Part shown: positions 23,809-32,666 of the stretch, in pieces | How the letters are laid out: each line of letters opens with the position of its first letter | How positions within the stretch are numbered: position 1 is the stretch's first letter | Notes under the pieces: model-generated | Told to the model about the DNA's origin: nothing | The model's database searches: none | The model's input: only the letters and a program-made list of their open reading frames with translations | Translations under genes and position numbers: made by a program | NCBI GenBank assembly: GCA_022776445.1 | Contig: JALFHZ010000127.1 | Span: 1-47,162 of the forward strand | Source: Lachnospiraceae bacterium | Lineage (GTDB): Bacteria > Bacillota > Clostridia > Lachnospirales > Lachnospiraceae | Reading direction: 5' to 3' | Length of the DNA: 47,162 nt

Positions 23809-24864
23809 ATGGAAACAAAAGTAATTCGGATAGAAGATACAGATCATATTAAGGATGAGGAGCTTCGGGAAGCGGCACAGATTCTGCGTGCCGGCGGGCT
23901 GGTGGCATTTCCGACGGAGACGGTCTATGGACTGGGTGCCAATGCGCTGGACGAAGAAGCGGCAAAGAAAATCTATGCGGCGAAGGGGCGTCCGTCGGAC
24001 AATCCGCTGATTGCGCATATTTCCTGCATGAAGGAGCTGGAGCCGCTGGTGACCGAGATACCGGAGGCTGGTCGCAGGCTGGCGGAAGCTTACTGGCCGG
24101 GACCGCTTACGATGGTTTTTCCGAAGAGTGAGAAGGTTCCATATGGTACGACAGGAGGTCTGGATACAGTGGCTGTGCGGATGCCCAGCGATCCGGTGGC
24201 AAACCGCCTGATTGCGCTGGCCGGTGTGCCGGTGGCGGCACCGAGTGCAAATACCTCCGGGCGTCCAAGCCCGACGATGGCGGAGCATGTCTATCAGGAT
24301 ATGAATGGCAGGATTGAGATGATTATCGATGGAGGGCCGGTGGGGATCGGTCTGGAATCTACGATCGTGGATGTATCCGGCGAGGTGCCGACGCTTCTGC
24401 GTCCGGGAGCCGTGACGATGGAAATGCTGGAAGAAACGGTTGGTCATGTGGAGATTGATCCGGCGCTGCAGGGACCGCTGCGTGCCGATGTGCGTCCGAA
24501 GGCACCAGGCATGAAATATCGTCATTATGCCCCGAAAGCGGTGCTGACTCTGGTGGAAGGCGAGACGGAGGCTGTGATTGCCGAGATGAACCGCCTGGTA
24601 AAAGAGCATCTGGATGCTGGTGAACGGGTTGGTGTGATCTGTACCGAGGAGACCAGGGGACGTTATCCGGAGGGCGTCCTTCGATGCATCGGGGAGCGAA
24701 GCCATGAAGAGACGATCGCACACAATCTGTTTGCGGTGCTGAGAGAGTTTGACGATCTGCAGGTGGACTGTATTTTTTCAGAGAGTTTTTCAAAGGACCA
24801 TCTGGGGCAGGCGATCATGAACCGGCTGACGAAGGCGGCGGGATATCATATTATCAAAGTGTGA
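23809..24864 (+). CDS. tsaC: L-threonylcarbamoyladenylate synthase (Sua5 type)
   Basis: Makes threonylcarbamoyl-AMP from threonine, bicarbonate and ATP, the first step of t6A37 tRNA modification. The YrdC domain (residues about 15-205) has FPTETVYGLGANA, KIYAAKGRPSDNPLIAHI, and SANTSGRPSPT. A linker with RPGAVTMEMLEE and PGMKYRHYAPKA leads to the Sua5-specific C-terminal domain (about 240-350). The length (351 aa) shows it is the two-domain Sua5 form. AAGGAAG precedes the ATG. It heads a compact series: dCMP deaminase starts 16 bp later. Confidence 0.95.
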   Translation: METKVIRIEDTDHIKDEELREAAQILRAGGLVAFPTETVYGLGANALDEEAAKKIYAAKGRPSDNPLIAHISCMKELEPLVTEIPEAGRRLAEAYWPGPLTMVFPKSEKVPYGTTGGLDTVAVRMPSDPVANRLIALAGVPVAAPSANTSGRPSPTMAEHVYQDMNGRIEMIIDGGPVGIGLESTIVDVSGEVPTLLRPGAVTMEMLEETVGHVEIDPALQGPLRADVRPKAPGMKYRHYAPKAVLTLVEGETEAVIAEMNRLVKEHLDAGERVGVICTEETRGRYPEGVLRCIGERSHEETIAHNLFAVLREFDDLQVDCIFSESFSKDHLGQAIMNRLTKAAGYHIIKV

Positions 24865-24880
24865 CAAGGAGGAGCAGATC

Positions 24881-25393
24881 ATGGGTGATGCAGCAGCGGG
24901 AAACGGCAAGCGAAGAAATTATATTTCCTGGGATGAGTATTTTATGGGGGTTGCGGACCTGTCCGGAATGCGCTCCAAGGATCCGAATACGCAGGTAGGA
25001 GCGTGCATTGTCAGCGAAGACAACAAGATACTGTCCATGGGGTACAACGGATTCCCGAAGGGCTGTTCCGATGATGAATTTCCGTGGAGCAGGGAACAGA
25101 CCGGAGATGATCCATACAGCACCAAATACCTGTATGTAACTCACAGTGAGCTGAATGCGATCCTGAACTATCGCGGCGGCAGCCTGGAGGGAAGCAAGCT
25201 GTATGTGACACTGTTTCCGTGCAATGAGTGTGCCAAGGCGATCATTCAGGCGGGAATCAAGACGATTGTGTACAAAGAGGATAAGTACCCGGATTCTCCG
25301 TCGGTAAGGGCATCCAAGCGGATGCTGAATGCGGCCGGAGTCCGTTATTATCAGTATGACAAAACAGGCAGAAAGATTGAGATTGATGTGTAG
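24881..25393 (+). CDS. Deoxycytidylate (dCMP) deaminase
   Basis: Converts dCMP to dUMP for thymidylate synthesis. The 170-residue protein has the zinc site of the cytidine deaminase superfamily: HSELNAIL (histidine ligand and catalytic glutamate) and PCNECAKAI (two cysteine ligands). DPNTQVGACIV and the YNGFPKGCSD nucleotide-binding segment also match dCMP deaminases (ComEB/Dcd type). AAGGAGGAG precedes the ATG. It is three bases from the next gene, which indicates translational coupling. Confidence 0.93.
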   Translation: MGDAAAGNGKRRNYISWDEYFMGVADLSGMRSKDPNTQVGACIVSEDNKILSMGYNGFPKGCSDDEFPWSREQTGDDPYSTKYLYVTHSELNAILNYRGGSLEGSKLYVTLFPCNECAKAIIQAGIKTIVYKEDKYPDSPSVRASKRMLNAAGVRYYQYDKTGRKIEIDV

Positions 25394-25396
25394 ATT

Positions 25397-27217
25397 ATGA
25401 AGTTTTTACTGACAGCGATGAATGCGAAATATATCCACTCCAATCCCGGAGTGTACAGTCTGAAAACGTATGCGGAGCATCAGGGAGGCTTTTGTCCGGA
25501 GGGGCAGAGCCTCCCTTGTGTGCACGTGGAAATTGTGGAATATACAATTAATAATCAGATGGAGCAGATTCTGGAGGATGTTTATCAGAGAAAACCGGAT
25601 GTTCTTGGGATCTCCTGCTATATCTGGAATGTGCAGTATGCGCTGGAACTGGTGCATGATATACACAAGGTCATGCCCGATGCGGATATCTGGCTGGGCG
25701 GACCGGAGGTTTCTTTTGATGCGCCGGAGCTTCTGCGGCGGGAAACGGAAGTGCTCGGCGTGATGAAAGGAGAAGGAGAGGAGACGTTTGCCGCACTGCT
25801 TCATGCCTATGGGGCACTGGGCGGTACGGTAAGGCGGGTTGTGCGCGAAGCCTCCGTGCCGGAAGCGGGTGACACGGCGGTATCGGCACTGGAGGATTTC
25901 TGGCGGAAATTGGAGGGGATTGCCAATCTGACTTATCGTGTCTGCGGCATTGCGGGAGCAAAAGCAGACCCCGATATGGAAATCCGCGATCAGCCGCTCC
26001 GACCGGTTATGGATATGAGTCGGATTCCGTTTTTGTACCCGAATCTGAAGGGGTTTGAACATCGGATTGTGTATTATGAGAGCAGCCGGGGATGTCCGTT
26101 TTCCTGCAGCTACTGTCTGTCTTCCATTGACAAATCGGTTCGTTTCCGCAGTCTGGAGCTGGTAAAACAGGAACTGGATTTCTTTATCGAACGGAAGGTG
26201 CCGCAGGTAAAGTTTGTCGACCGGACGTTCAACTGCAGGAAAAGCCACGCAATGGCAATTTGGCAGTACATTCAGGAACATGACAATGGCGTGACGAATT
26301 TTCATTTTGAAGTTGCGGCGGATCTGATGGATCAGGCGGAGCTGGAGCTGATTCGACAGATGCGTCCGGGACTGATTCAGCTGGAGATCGGCGTGCAGAG
26401 TACGAATCCGGACACCATCCGGGAGATTCATCGAAAAATGGATCTGGACAAGGTTCGCCAGGTGGTGGCGCAGATCAATGACGGACACAATGTACATCAG
26501 CATCTGGATCTGATTGCAGGGCTTCCGTATGAGGATTATGAAAGCTTTCACCGTTCCTTTAATGATGTTTACGCGATGGAGCCGGAGCAGCTGCAGCTTG
26601 GATTTCTGAAGGTGCTGAAAGGTTCTTATATGTATGAAATGGCAGAAAAATACGATCTGGTCTGCCGGACACTGCCTCCGTATGAGGTGCTCTCCACACG
26701 ATGGCTTCCGTATGATGACGTGCTGAGGCTGAAAGGTGTGGAAGATATGGTGGAGGTTTATTATAACAGCCGCCAGTATACGAAGACACTGCAGCTTCTG
26801 ATCCGGGAATTTGCAGATGCATTTGCCATGTTTGAGCAGCTGGCCCGGTATTATAAAGCGCACGGCCTGGCCGGCCTCAATCACAGCCGGATGGCGCGGT
26901 ATGAGATCCTGCATGACTTTATCCGGGAGCAGACTGTGCCGGAGCGGATGGCGGAGTATGAGGATGCCCTGATCTGTGATGTCTATCTTCGGGAAAATGC
27001 AAAGAGCAGACCGGCGTTTGCAAGGGAACAGGCACCGTTTAAAAATCGCATTCGGGAACTGGTTCCGGAGCTGCGGGCTCTCGGTACGCAGGTGCATGTG
27101 GAGGTACTTCGGAACGGTGAGATCCTTCTGTTTGATTATCGGGAAAAAGATCCGCTGACAAGGAATGCAAAGCTGATGCGTATCGGTACGTTACAGACGG
27201 AAAACGGGGAGGTATGA
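25397..27217 (+). CDS. B12-binding-domain radical SAM protein (DUF4080 type)
   Basis: A 606-residue predicted radical SAM enzyme of unknown substrate. Residues about 30-135 form a cobalamin-binding-like Rossmann domain (VLGISCYIWNVQYAL, WLGGPEVSFD). The radical SAM domain from about 215 has the cluster motif CPFSCSYC (CxxxCxxC), then LIQLEIGVQSTN and HLDLIAGLPYED. A C-terminal region of about 180 residues matches the DUF4080 layout of such proteins. The cobalamin histidine motif DxHxxG is not evident, so real B12 binding is uncertain. It is the third gene in a tight series and ends one base before nth. Confidence 0.88.
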   Translation: MKFLLTAMNAKYIHSNPGVYSLKTYAEHQGGFCPEGQSLPCVHVEIVEYTINNQMEQILEDVYQRKPDVLGISCYIWNVQYALELVHDIHKVMPDADIWLGGPEVSFDAPELLRRETEVLGVMKGEGEETFAALLHAYGALGGTVRRVVREASVPEAGDTAVSALEDFWRKLEGIANLTYRVCGIAGAKADPDMEIRDQPLRPVMDMSRIPFLYPNLKGFEHRIVYYESSRGCPFSCSYCLSSIDKSVRFRSLELVKQELDFFIERKVPQVKFVDRTFNCRKSHAMAIWQYIQEHDNGVTNFHFEVAADLMDQAELELIRQMRPGLIQLEIGVQSTNPDTIREIHRKMDLDKVRQVVAQINDGHNVHQHLDLIAGLPYEDYESFHRSFNDVYAMEPEQLQLGFLKVLKGSYMYEMAEKYDLVCRTLPPYEVLSTRWLPYDDVLRLKGVEDMVEVYYNSRQYTKTLQLLIREFADAFAMFEQLARYYKAHGLAGLNHSRMARYEILHDFIREQTVPERMAEYEDALICDVYLRENAKSRPAFAREQAPFKNRIRELVPELRALGTQVHVEVLRNGEILLFDYREKDPLTRNAKLMRIGTLQTENGEV

Positions 27218-27218
27218 T

Positions 27219-27872
27219 ATGGCAAAACGGGAGACAAAAGCAGAGCTTTCCGCACGGATTGGCCGGATTCTGGCAGCGCTGGACCGGGAATATGGTACGG
27301 AATATCGCTGCTATCTGAATTATGAGACTCCATGGCAGCTGCTGATTGCGGTAATCATGAGTGCGCAGTGCACGGATGCACGGGTCAATATCGTGACGGC
27401 AGACTTGTTTCGAAAGTATGATACACTGGAAAAATTTGCAGATGCAGATTTGAAAGAGCTGGAGCAGGATATTCATTCAATCGGGTTTTATCATATGAAA
27501 GCAAAAAATATCATCGCCTGCTGCAAAAGGCTGGTGTATGAATTTCATGGTGAGCTGCCCCGCACGATGGAGGAGCTGACTTCTCTGGCGGGAGTGGGGC
27601 GCAAGACTGCCAATGTGATCCGGGGGAATATCTATCATGAACCGAGTATTGTGGTAGATACCCATGTAAAACGGATTTCACGCAAACTGGGTCTCACGAA
27701 AGAGGAGGATCCGGAAAAAATCGAGTATGCGCTGATGAAGGTGCTTCCGGAGGATCACTGGACACTCTGGAATATCCATATCATTACGCTGGGGCGGACG
27801 GTCTGTGTGGCTCGCAGTCCGAAATGTGCGGAATGCTTCCTTCGGGAAGAGTGTCCGTCGGCGGGTAAATGA
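27219..27872 (+). CDS. nth: Endonuclease III, DNA glycosylase/AP lyase
   Basis: Base-excision repair of oxidised pyrimidines. The 217-residue protein has the helix-hairpin-helix LAGVGRKTANVI with catalytic lysine K129, catalytic aspartate D147 in VVDTHVKR, and the [4Fe-4S] loop CVARSPKCAECFLREEC near the C-terminus (spacing 6-2-5). The length is standard. GGGGAGG precedes the ATG, overlapping the previous gene end. Its stop overlaps an ATG in the next reading frame. Confidence 0.97.
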   Translation: MAKRETKAELSARIGRILAALDREYGTEYRCYLNYETPWQLLIAVIMSAQCTDARVNIVTADLFRKYDTLEKFADADLKELEQDIHSIGFYHMKAKNIIACCKRLVYEFHGELPRTMEELTSLAGVGRKTANVIRGNIYHEPSIVVDTHVKRISRKLGLTKEEDPEKIEYALMKVLPEDHWTLWNIHIITLGRTVCVARSPKCAECFLREECPSAGK

Positions 27873-27892
27873 GAGACAGGAGACGAAAAACA

Positions 27893-28609
27893 ATGGAAAC
27901 GAACCGGAATTATCTTGCGGTGGATATCGAGACAACCGGGCTGGATCCGAAGAGCGATAGAATCATCGAGATCGGGGCGATTCGCGTGATCGACGGAATC
28001 GAGACCGCGCAGTTTCATACCATGGTAAACCCGCATCAGAATCTGGAGCAGCGGATCACGGATCTGACCGGAATTACGGATGAAATGGTGGAATCAGCAC
28101 CTGACATTGGGGATATCATCGGAGATTTTATTGAATTTTGTGGAGAACTTCCGATTCTTGGTCATCATGTGATCTTTGACTACAGTTTCCTGAAACGCGC
28201 GGCGGTCAACCAGCGGATGACGTTTGAACGGGAAGGAATGGATACGCTGAAACTGTGCCGCCTGATGATGCCGTCGGAAGAGAAGAAAAATCTGGCAGCG
28301 GCATGTTCTTTTTATGGAATTGAGCGGGAAGGGGCGCACCGGGCGCTGGGGGATGCGCGGGATGCCCATCATTTGTTTGAAAAATTGTTTTTTCTGGCAG
28401 ATGAACAGCAGAGAGCAGGTTTCGTGCCGAAACCTTTGATTTACAAGGTAAAACGGGAGCAGCCGGCTTCCAAAAAGCAAAAAGAGGACTTGCGGTATTT
28501 ATTAAAATATCATAAAATAGATTTACCTGTGCAGATTGACCATCTGAGCCGGAATGAGGTGTCCAGGATTACGGATCAGGTTATCTCACAGTATGGAAGA
28601 GTCAGGTGA
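27893..28609 (+). CDS. DnaQ-like 3'-5' exonuclease
   Basis: A DEDDh exonuclease of the PolC/epsilon type: motif I VDIETTGLD, motif II GHHVIFDYSFL, motif III HRALGDARDAHHL. These lie in the first 175 residues. The rest is a basic linker and a C-terminal helical segment (KKQKEDLRYLLKYHKIDL) that may bind a partner or DNA. ATG 27893 has CAGGAG ten bases upstream; an earlier ATG at 27869 overlaps the nth stop and is possible. It is likely cotranscribed with nth in a repair context. Confidence 0.9.
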   Translation: METNRNYLAVDIETTGLDPKSDRIIEIGAIRVIDGIETAQFHTMVNPHQNLEQRITDLTGITDEMVESAPDIGDIIGDFIEFCGELPILGHHVIFDYSFLKRAAVNQRMTFEREGMDTLKLCRLMMPSEEKKNLAAACSFYGIEREGAHRALGDARDAHHLFEKLFFLADEQQRAGFVPKPLIYKVKREQPASKKQKEDLRYLLKYHKIDLPVQIDHLSRNEVSRITDQVISQYGRVR

Positions 28610-28640
28610 AAGACAGGAATAAAGAGGGGTGAATGTTATT

Positions 28641-28745
28641 ATGATGAACATGAATGACAAGAAGACGAAGGCAGTTGTTGCAGTGATCGCGATTATTATG
28701 GTGGTTGCCATGGTAGTGCCGGTCGTGCTGGCAGCATTGATGTAA
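28641..28745 (+). CDS. Small single-span membrane protein (34 aa)
   Basis: The reading frame encodes MMNMNDKKTK followed by about 22 hydrophobic residues (AVVAVIAIIMVVAMVVPVVL) and a short tail. AGAGGGGTGA lies about ten bases upstream. It sits between the exonuclease and VanW genes with 20-30 bp gaps, so it is probably translated from the same mRNA. Short proteins of this shape are common in Firmicutes but I cannot name the family or function. Confidence 0.6.
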   Translation: MMNMNDKKTKAVVAVIAIIMVVAMVVPVVLAALM

Positions 28746-28765
28746 GAATTATTTGAGGAGCAATT

Positions 28766-30355
28766 ATGAAAAAATGTAACATATGGTTTCGCGCGGTGTT
28801 GACGGCAGCGGCTGCGATGCTGATGGCGATGCCGGCTTATGCGCAGGAAGCTGCTCTGCCGGAAGGCGTTTATATCGGTGATATCAGTCTGGGCGGACTG
28901 ACCGGCGAGGAGGCGAGGCAGGAGATTCAGACCCGTGTGGCACGCATGGCAGAACGTCAGGTTGTGATTGAGGTCGAGGAAAAGACTGCGGATACGACGG
29001 CACGGGAGCTTGGTTTTGCATGGATGAATCCGGAAGCAGTGGAGGAAGCGGCTGGGTATACTGCTCAGGGAAATCTGATTCAGCGGTATATGGCGCTGAA
29101 GGATCTGGAGAAGGAACCGGTTCATATTCCGCTTGAATTGTCTGTGGATCAGAATCTGGTCAGCGCATTTCTTGCGCAGGAGTGCCGGGATCTGCCGGGA
29201 GAGCCGAAGAATGCTTCCATTACCAGAGAGAACGGTGAATTTGTGATTACTCCGGGATCTGCCGGTATCGTGGTGGATGCGGAGGCGACCGGGAAAGCAC
29301 TGAACGAGGCGCTGGCGGATGCGGATACGGAAACGGTTACCGTGAAGGCGGCGGTGTCTGTGGCGGAGCCGAAGATTACCGAGGAGGATCTTGCCGGGAT
29401 TCAGGATGTGCTGGGAACTTTTTCCACGGATTTCAGCAGCAGCGGAGCCGCACGTTCCAAGAACCTTCAGGTGGGATCTTCCAAGATGAATGGCCATGTG
29501 CTGATGCCGGGTGAGACTTTGTCGGGATATGAATGCATGCATCCGTTTACGACGGAGAACGGATACTATACCGCGGCGGCGTATGAGAACGGACAGGTCG
29601 TGGACAGTGTGGGCGGCGGTGTCTGTCAGATTGCGACGACACTTTACAATGCGGCGCTTCACGCAGAACTGGAGATTACGCAGCGGCAGAACCATTCCAT
29701 GGTAGTCGGTTATGTACAGCCGTCCATGGATGCGGCGATTGCCGGTACTTATAAAGATATCAAGATTACGAACAATTACAGTACTCCGATCTATGTGGAG
29801 GGAGGAACCTCCGGAAGGACGCTGACCTTTACGATTTATGGAAAGGATACGCGGCCAGAGAATCGTAAAGTGACTTTTGAATCCAGGACATTGAGTGTGA
29901 CCGATCCGGGCGCACCGACAGAGCGTCTGGATGCGTCTATGGCACCGGGGACCAGAAAGCAGGTGCAGTCTGCGCACAGAGGACTCAAGTCCCAGCTGTG
30001 GAAGGTTGTGACGGTTGACGGGGCGGAGACGGAGCGTACGCTGCTCAACAGTGATACTTATACTGCGTCAAAAGCGATTGTTCTGGTCGGACCTCCGGCG
30101 CAGACACAGCCGAAGCAGACACAGCCGGAACAGCCGCAGGAGACAGAGGCGCAGCCGACACAGACAGAGACAACGGCGGCAGTCGTGGAAGGGGTCAGTG
30201 GCGGTCCGGGGGTTGTATCTGCACCGGAGAGTGCGGCACCGGAAGCAGCACCGGCTCCGGCACCAGAAACAGCTCCGGCACCAGAAACAGCACCGGCTCC
30301 GGCACCTGTGCCGGATGCAGTTCCGGTTCCGCAGCCTGCCGGGCCGGGAGCCTGA
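28766..30355 (+). CDS. VanW-family secreted protein with peptidoglycan-binding-like domain
   Basis: A 529-residue exported protein. The signal peptide ends at AYA-QE (residue about 27). Residues about 30-215 contain one or two PG_binding_4-like repeats (VYIGDISLGGLTGEEA). A VanW domain at about 225-365 includes SKNLQVGSSKMNGHVLMPG and the diagnostic SVGGGVCQIATTLYNAAL. Then comes a beta-rich stretch. The last 90 residues are low-complexity: Gln/Thr/Glu then Pro-Ala-Glu repeats (PAPAPETAPAPE type), a wall-spanning or flexible spacer. VanW proteins occur widely in sporeformers; the function is unproven but cell-wall related. No sortase motif is seen. Confidence 0.9.
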   Translation: MKKCNIWFRAVLTAAAAMLMAMPAYAQEAALPEGVYIGDISLGGLTGEEARQEIQTRVARMAERQVVIEVEEKTADTTARELGFAWMNPEAVEEAAGYTAQGNLIQRYMALKDLEKEPVHIPLELSVDQNLVSAFLAQECRDLPGEPKNASITRENGEFVITPGSAGIVVDAEATGKALNEALADADTETVTVKAAVSVAEPKITEEDLAGIQDVLGTFSTDFSSSGAARSKNLQVGSSKMNGHVLMPGETLSGYECMHPFTTENGYYTAAAYENGQVVDSVGGGVCQIATTLYNAALHAELEITQRQNHSMVVGYVQPSMDAAIAGTYKDIKITNNYSTPIYVEGGTSGRTLTFTIYGKDTRPENRKVTFESRTLSVTDPGAPTERLDASMAPGTRKQVQSAHRGLKSQLWKVVTVDGAETERTLLNSDTYTASKAIVLVGPPAQTQPKQTQPEQPQETEAQPTQTETTAAVVEGVSGGPGVVSAPESAAPEAAPAPAPETAPAPETAPAPAPVPDAVPVPQPAGPGA

Positions 30356-30379
30356 CCAAAAGAAGCAGGAGCGGAAGAT

Positions 30380-30988
30380 ATGATGCGCAGAATTGAACGG
30401 GAGAATACCGGATTATTAAGACCGGGGCAGGATCTGGTGGTGGCCGGCTTCTCCGGTCAGGCAGGGATCCGGGCGATTATGAATGCGAAGCGTCGGGAAC
30501 TGAGACAATGGTTTTCTGAGGAATATCTGGAACTGGCAGAGCACCGCGCATGTGTAAGCGGCGATCTGGGAATGGAGTTCTGGAGCATGTTCGGGGCAGC
30601 GGAGTGCGAACCGGCAGGTGAAGGCGGGATCCTCGCCGCTGTCTGGAATTTGTCGGGTGCCTATGAGACCGGCGTTGAATTTGTACTGCGCCGGATTCCT
30701 GTAACACAGGAGACAATTGAGATTTGTGAGCGGTTTGAGTTAAATCCATACCGCTTATACAGCAGCGGCTGTTATCTGCTTGCGGCAGAGAACGGAGGCC
30801 GTATGGTGCAGGAACTGGCCGGAAAGGAAATTCCTGCACAGGTGATTGGAAAAGTGAACCGCGGAATCAAGCGGGAAGTGATCCATGCGGAGAGCAGAGG
30901 ATTTCTGGATCGGCCGCAGAAGGATGAATTGCGGAAAGTCATCCCGGATTATTTCGGAGATACGGACGCATTTTCTATACAAAAATAA
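30380..30988 (+). CDS. AIR synthase C-terminal-like domain protein
   Basis: A 202-residue protein whose central part (about 80-165) matches the C-terminal half of the PurM/HypE/SelD superfamily: GGILAAVWNLSGAYETGVEF, IPVTQETIEICERFELNP, and YRLYSSGCYLLAA. The N-terminal ATP-binding half of such enzymes is absent, so it is unlikely to be a complete AIR synthase. GGAGCGGAAG precedes ATG 30380, with a second ATG directly after. It lies 24 bp behind vanW and 18 bp ahead of an Lrp-type regulator. A role as a partner subunit or regulator is possible, but nothing in the sequence decides it. Confidence 0.78.
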   Translation: MMRRIERENTGLLRPGQDLVVAGFSGQAGIRAIMNAKRRELRQWFSEEYLELAEHRACVSGDLGMEFWSMFGAAECEPAGEGGILAAVWNLSGAYETGVEFVLRRIPVTQETIEICERFELNPYRLYSSGCYLLAAENGGRMVQELAGKEIPAQVIGKVNRGIKREVIHAESRGFLDRPQKDELRKVIPDYFGDTDAFSIQK

Positions 30989-31006
30989 ACAAGGAGGCAA
31001 TCAGCA

Positions 31007-31489
31007 ATGAGAGAAAAAATTTTGGCAGTGATCGAAAAAAACAGCAGGATCGATATTCATGATCTGGCGATCCTTTTAGGAGAGAGTGAAATCGCGGTCG
31101 CCAATGAGATTGCCGAGATGGAGAAAGAGCACATTATCTGTGGTTATCATACATTGATCAATTGGGACAACACCAGTGACGAGAAAGTAGTTGCGCTGAT
31201 TGAAGTCAAGGTTACCCCGCAGCGGGGCATGGGCTTTGACAAGATTGCGGAACGCATTTATCAGTACAGCGAAGTAAACGCAGTGTATCTGATGTCCGGA
31301 GCATTTGACTTTACGGTGTTCATTGAGGGCAAGACGATGCGTCAGGTAGCACAGTTTGTGTCTGACAAGCTGGCTCCTCTGGACTCGGTGCTGAGTACGG
31401 CTACCCATTTCGTGCTGAAAAAATATAAGGACCACGGTACCATTCTCTGTGACGAGGTTCATGATGAAAGGATGCTGATTACACCGTGA
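31007..31489 (+). CDS. Lrp/AsnC family transcriptional regulator
   Basis: A 160-residue regulator: N-terminal helix-turn-helix (IEKNSRIDIHDLAILLGESE, then VANEIAEMEKEHIICGYHTLIN), followed by a RAM-type ligand/oligomerisation domain (VVALIEVKVTPQRGMGFDKI, AVYLMSGAFDFTVFIEGKTM). It has AGGAGG before the ATG. Its stop codon overlaps the start of the aminotransferase (GTGA), so the two are made together. Amino acid sensing and control of the aminotransferase is the usual relation for this pair. Confidence 0.92.
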   Translation: MREKILAVIEKNSRIDIHDLAILLGESEIAVANEIAEMEKEHIICGYHTLINWDNTSDEKVVALIEVKVTPQRGMGFDKIAERIYQYSEVNAVYLMSGAFDFTVFIEGKTMRQVAQFVSDKLAPLDSVLSTATHFVLKKYKDHGTILCDEVHDERMLITP

Positions 31490-32661
31490 GAAATCCGTTA
31501 AATGAAAAGATTGTTTCGATTCCGCCGTCCGGAATCCGTAAATTTTTTGATATTGTAAGTGAGATGAAGGATGCGATCTCTCTGGGTGTCGGTGAGCCGG
31601 ATTTTGATACGCCGTGGCACATCCGAGAAGAAGGTATTTATTCTCTGGAGAAGGGACGTACCTTTTATACGTCCAACGCAGGTCTGAAGGAACTGAAGAT
31701 CGAGATTCATAATTATCTGAGACGCCGCTGTGATGTGTCCTATGATCCGGATTCGGAGATTATGGTGACAGTGGGAGGCAGTGAGGCGATTGATGCGGCT
31801 ATGCGTGCCATGCTGGATCCGGGAGATGAAGTGCTGATCCCGCAGCCGAGCTACGTTTCTTATGTACCGTGCGCGGTGCTGGCGGATGGCGTTCCGGTGA
31901 TTATTGAGCTGGAGGAGAAAGATGAGTTTCGTCTGACACCGGAGAAGCTTCTTGAGAAGATTACGCCGAAGAGCAAGGTTCTCGTGCTTCCGTTCCCGAA
32001 CAATCCGACCGGAGCGGTGATGCGCCGCTCGGATCTGGAGAAGATTGCAAAGATCGTGGAAGAGAAGGATCTGTTTGTGATTTCCGATGAGATTTATTCG
32101 GAACTGACCTACGGAGACGAAGCACATGTATCCATTGCCTCTCTTCCGGGCATGAAGGAACGGACTGTCCTGATCAATGGTTTTTCCAAGGCCTATGCGA
32201 TGACCGGATGGAGACTGGGATATGCCTGCGCGCCGTCTCTGATTCTGAAGCAGATGCTGAAGATTCATCAGTATGCAATTATGTGCGCGCCGACCACCAG
32301 CCAGTATGCAGCGGTTACAGCACTGCGTGACGGTGACAGCGATGTGCAGTATATGCGGGAGTCTTATGATCAGAGAAGACGGTACCTGATCCATGCGTTT
32401 GAAGAGATGGGACTGGATTGTTTTGAGCCGCTGGGAGCATTTTATATGTTCCCGAGCATTAAGCGTTTTGGCATGACTTCGGATGAGTTTGCAACCAGGC
32501 TTCTGAAAGAAGAGAAGGTAGCTGTGGTTCCGGGCACCGCATTTGGCGAGTGCGGCGAAGGCTTCCTGCGCGTGTCCTATGCGTATTCGCTGAAGAGTCT
32601 GAAGGAGGCGCTTGGTCGTATCGAACATTTCGTGAAGCGGCTGGACGGCAAAGAGGAATAA
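31486..32661 (+). CDS. Class I pyridoxal-phosphate aminotransferase
   Basis: A 391-residue fold-type I aminotransferase, probably acting on aspartate or aromatic amino acids (PatA/AraT-like). The PLP lysine is K235 in NGFSKAYAMTGWRLGY. Other family marks are VTVGGSEAIDAAMRA, FPNNPTGAVM, ISDEIYSELTYG, and the substrate arginine in FLRVSYAYS. The start is GTG at 31486, overlapping the Lrp-type stop. The stop codon overlaps an ATG of the following trmL frame. Its substrate cannot be settled from sequence. Confidence 0.93.
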   Translation: MRNPLNEKIVSIPPSGIRKFFDIVSEMKDAISLGVGEPDFDTPWHIREEGIYSLEKGRTFYTSNAGLKELKIEIHNYLRRRCDVSYDPDSEIMVTVGGSEAIDAAMRAMLDPGDEVLIPQPSYVSYVPCAVLADGVPVIIELEEKDEFRLTPEKLLEKITPKSKVLVLPFPNNPTGAVMRRSDLEKIAKIVEEKDLFVISDEIYSELTYGDEAHVSIASLPGMKERTVLINGFSKAYAMTGWRLGYACAPSLILKQMLKIHQYAIMCAPTTSQYAAVTALRDGDSDVQYMRESYDQRRRYLIHAFEEMGLDCFEPLGAFYMFPSIKRFGMTSDEFATRLLKEEKVAVVPGTAFGECGEGFLRVSYAYSLKSLKEALGRIEHFVKRLDGKEE

Positions 32662-32666
32662 TGATC

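Noticed and set aside
25406-27097. 563-codon frame antisense to the radical SAM gene
   Set aside because: A shadow of a clear enzyme on the opposite strand; composition is rich in His/Arg/Leu as expected for antisense frames.
30228-30352. CRISPR-like or tandem DNA repeat
   Set aside because: These are short codon-level repeats for a Pro-Ala-Glu spacer inside the VanW gene, with no spacers or conserved direct repeats.
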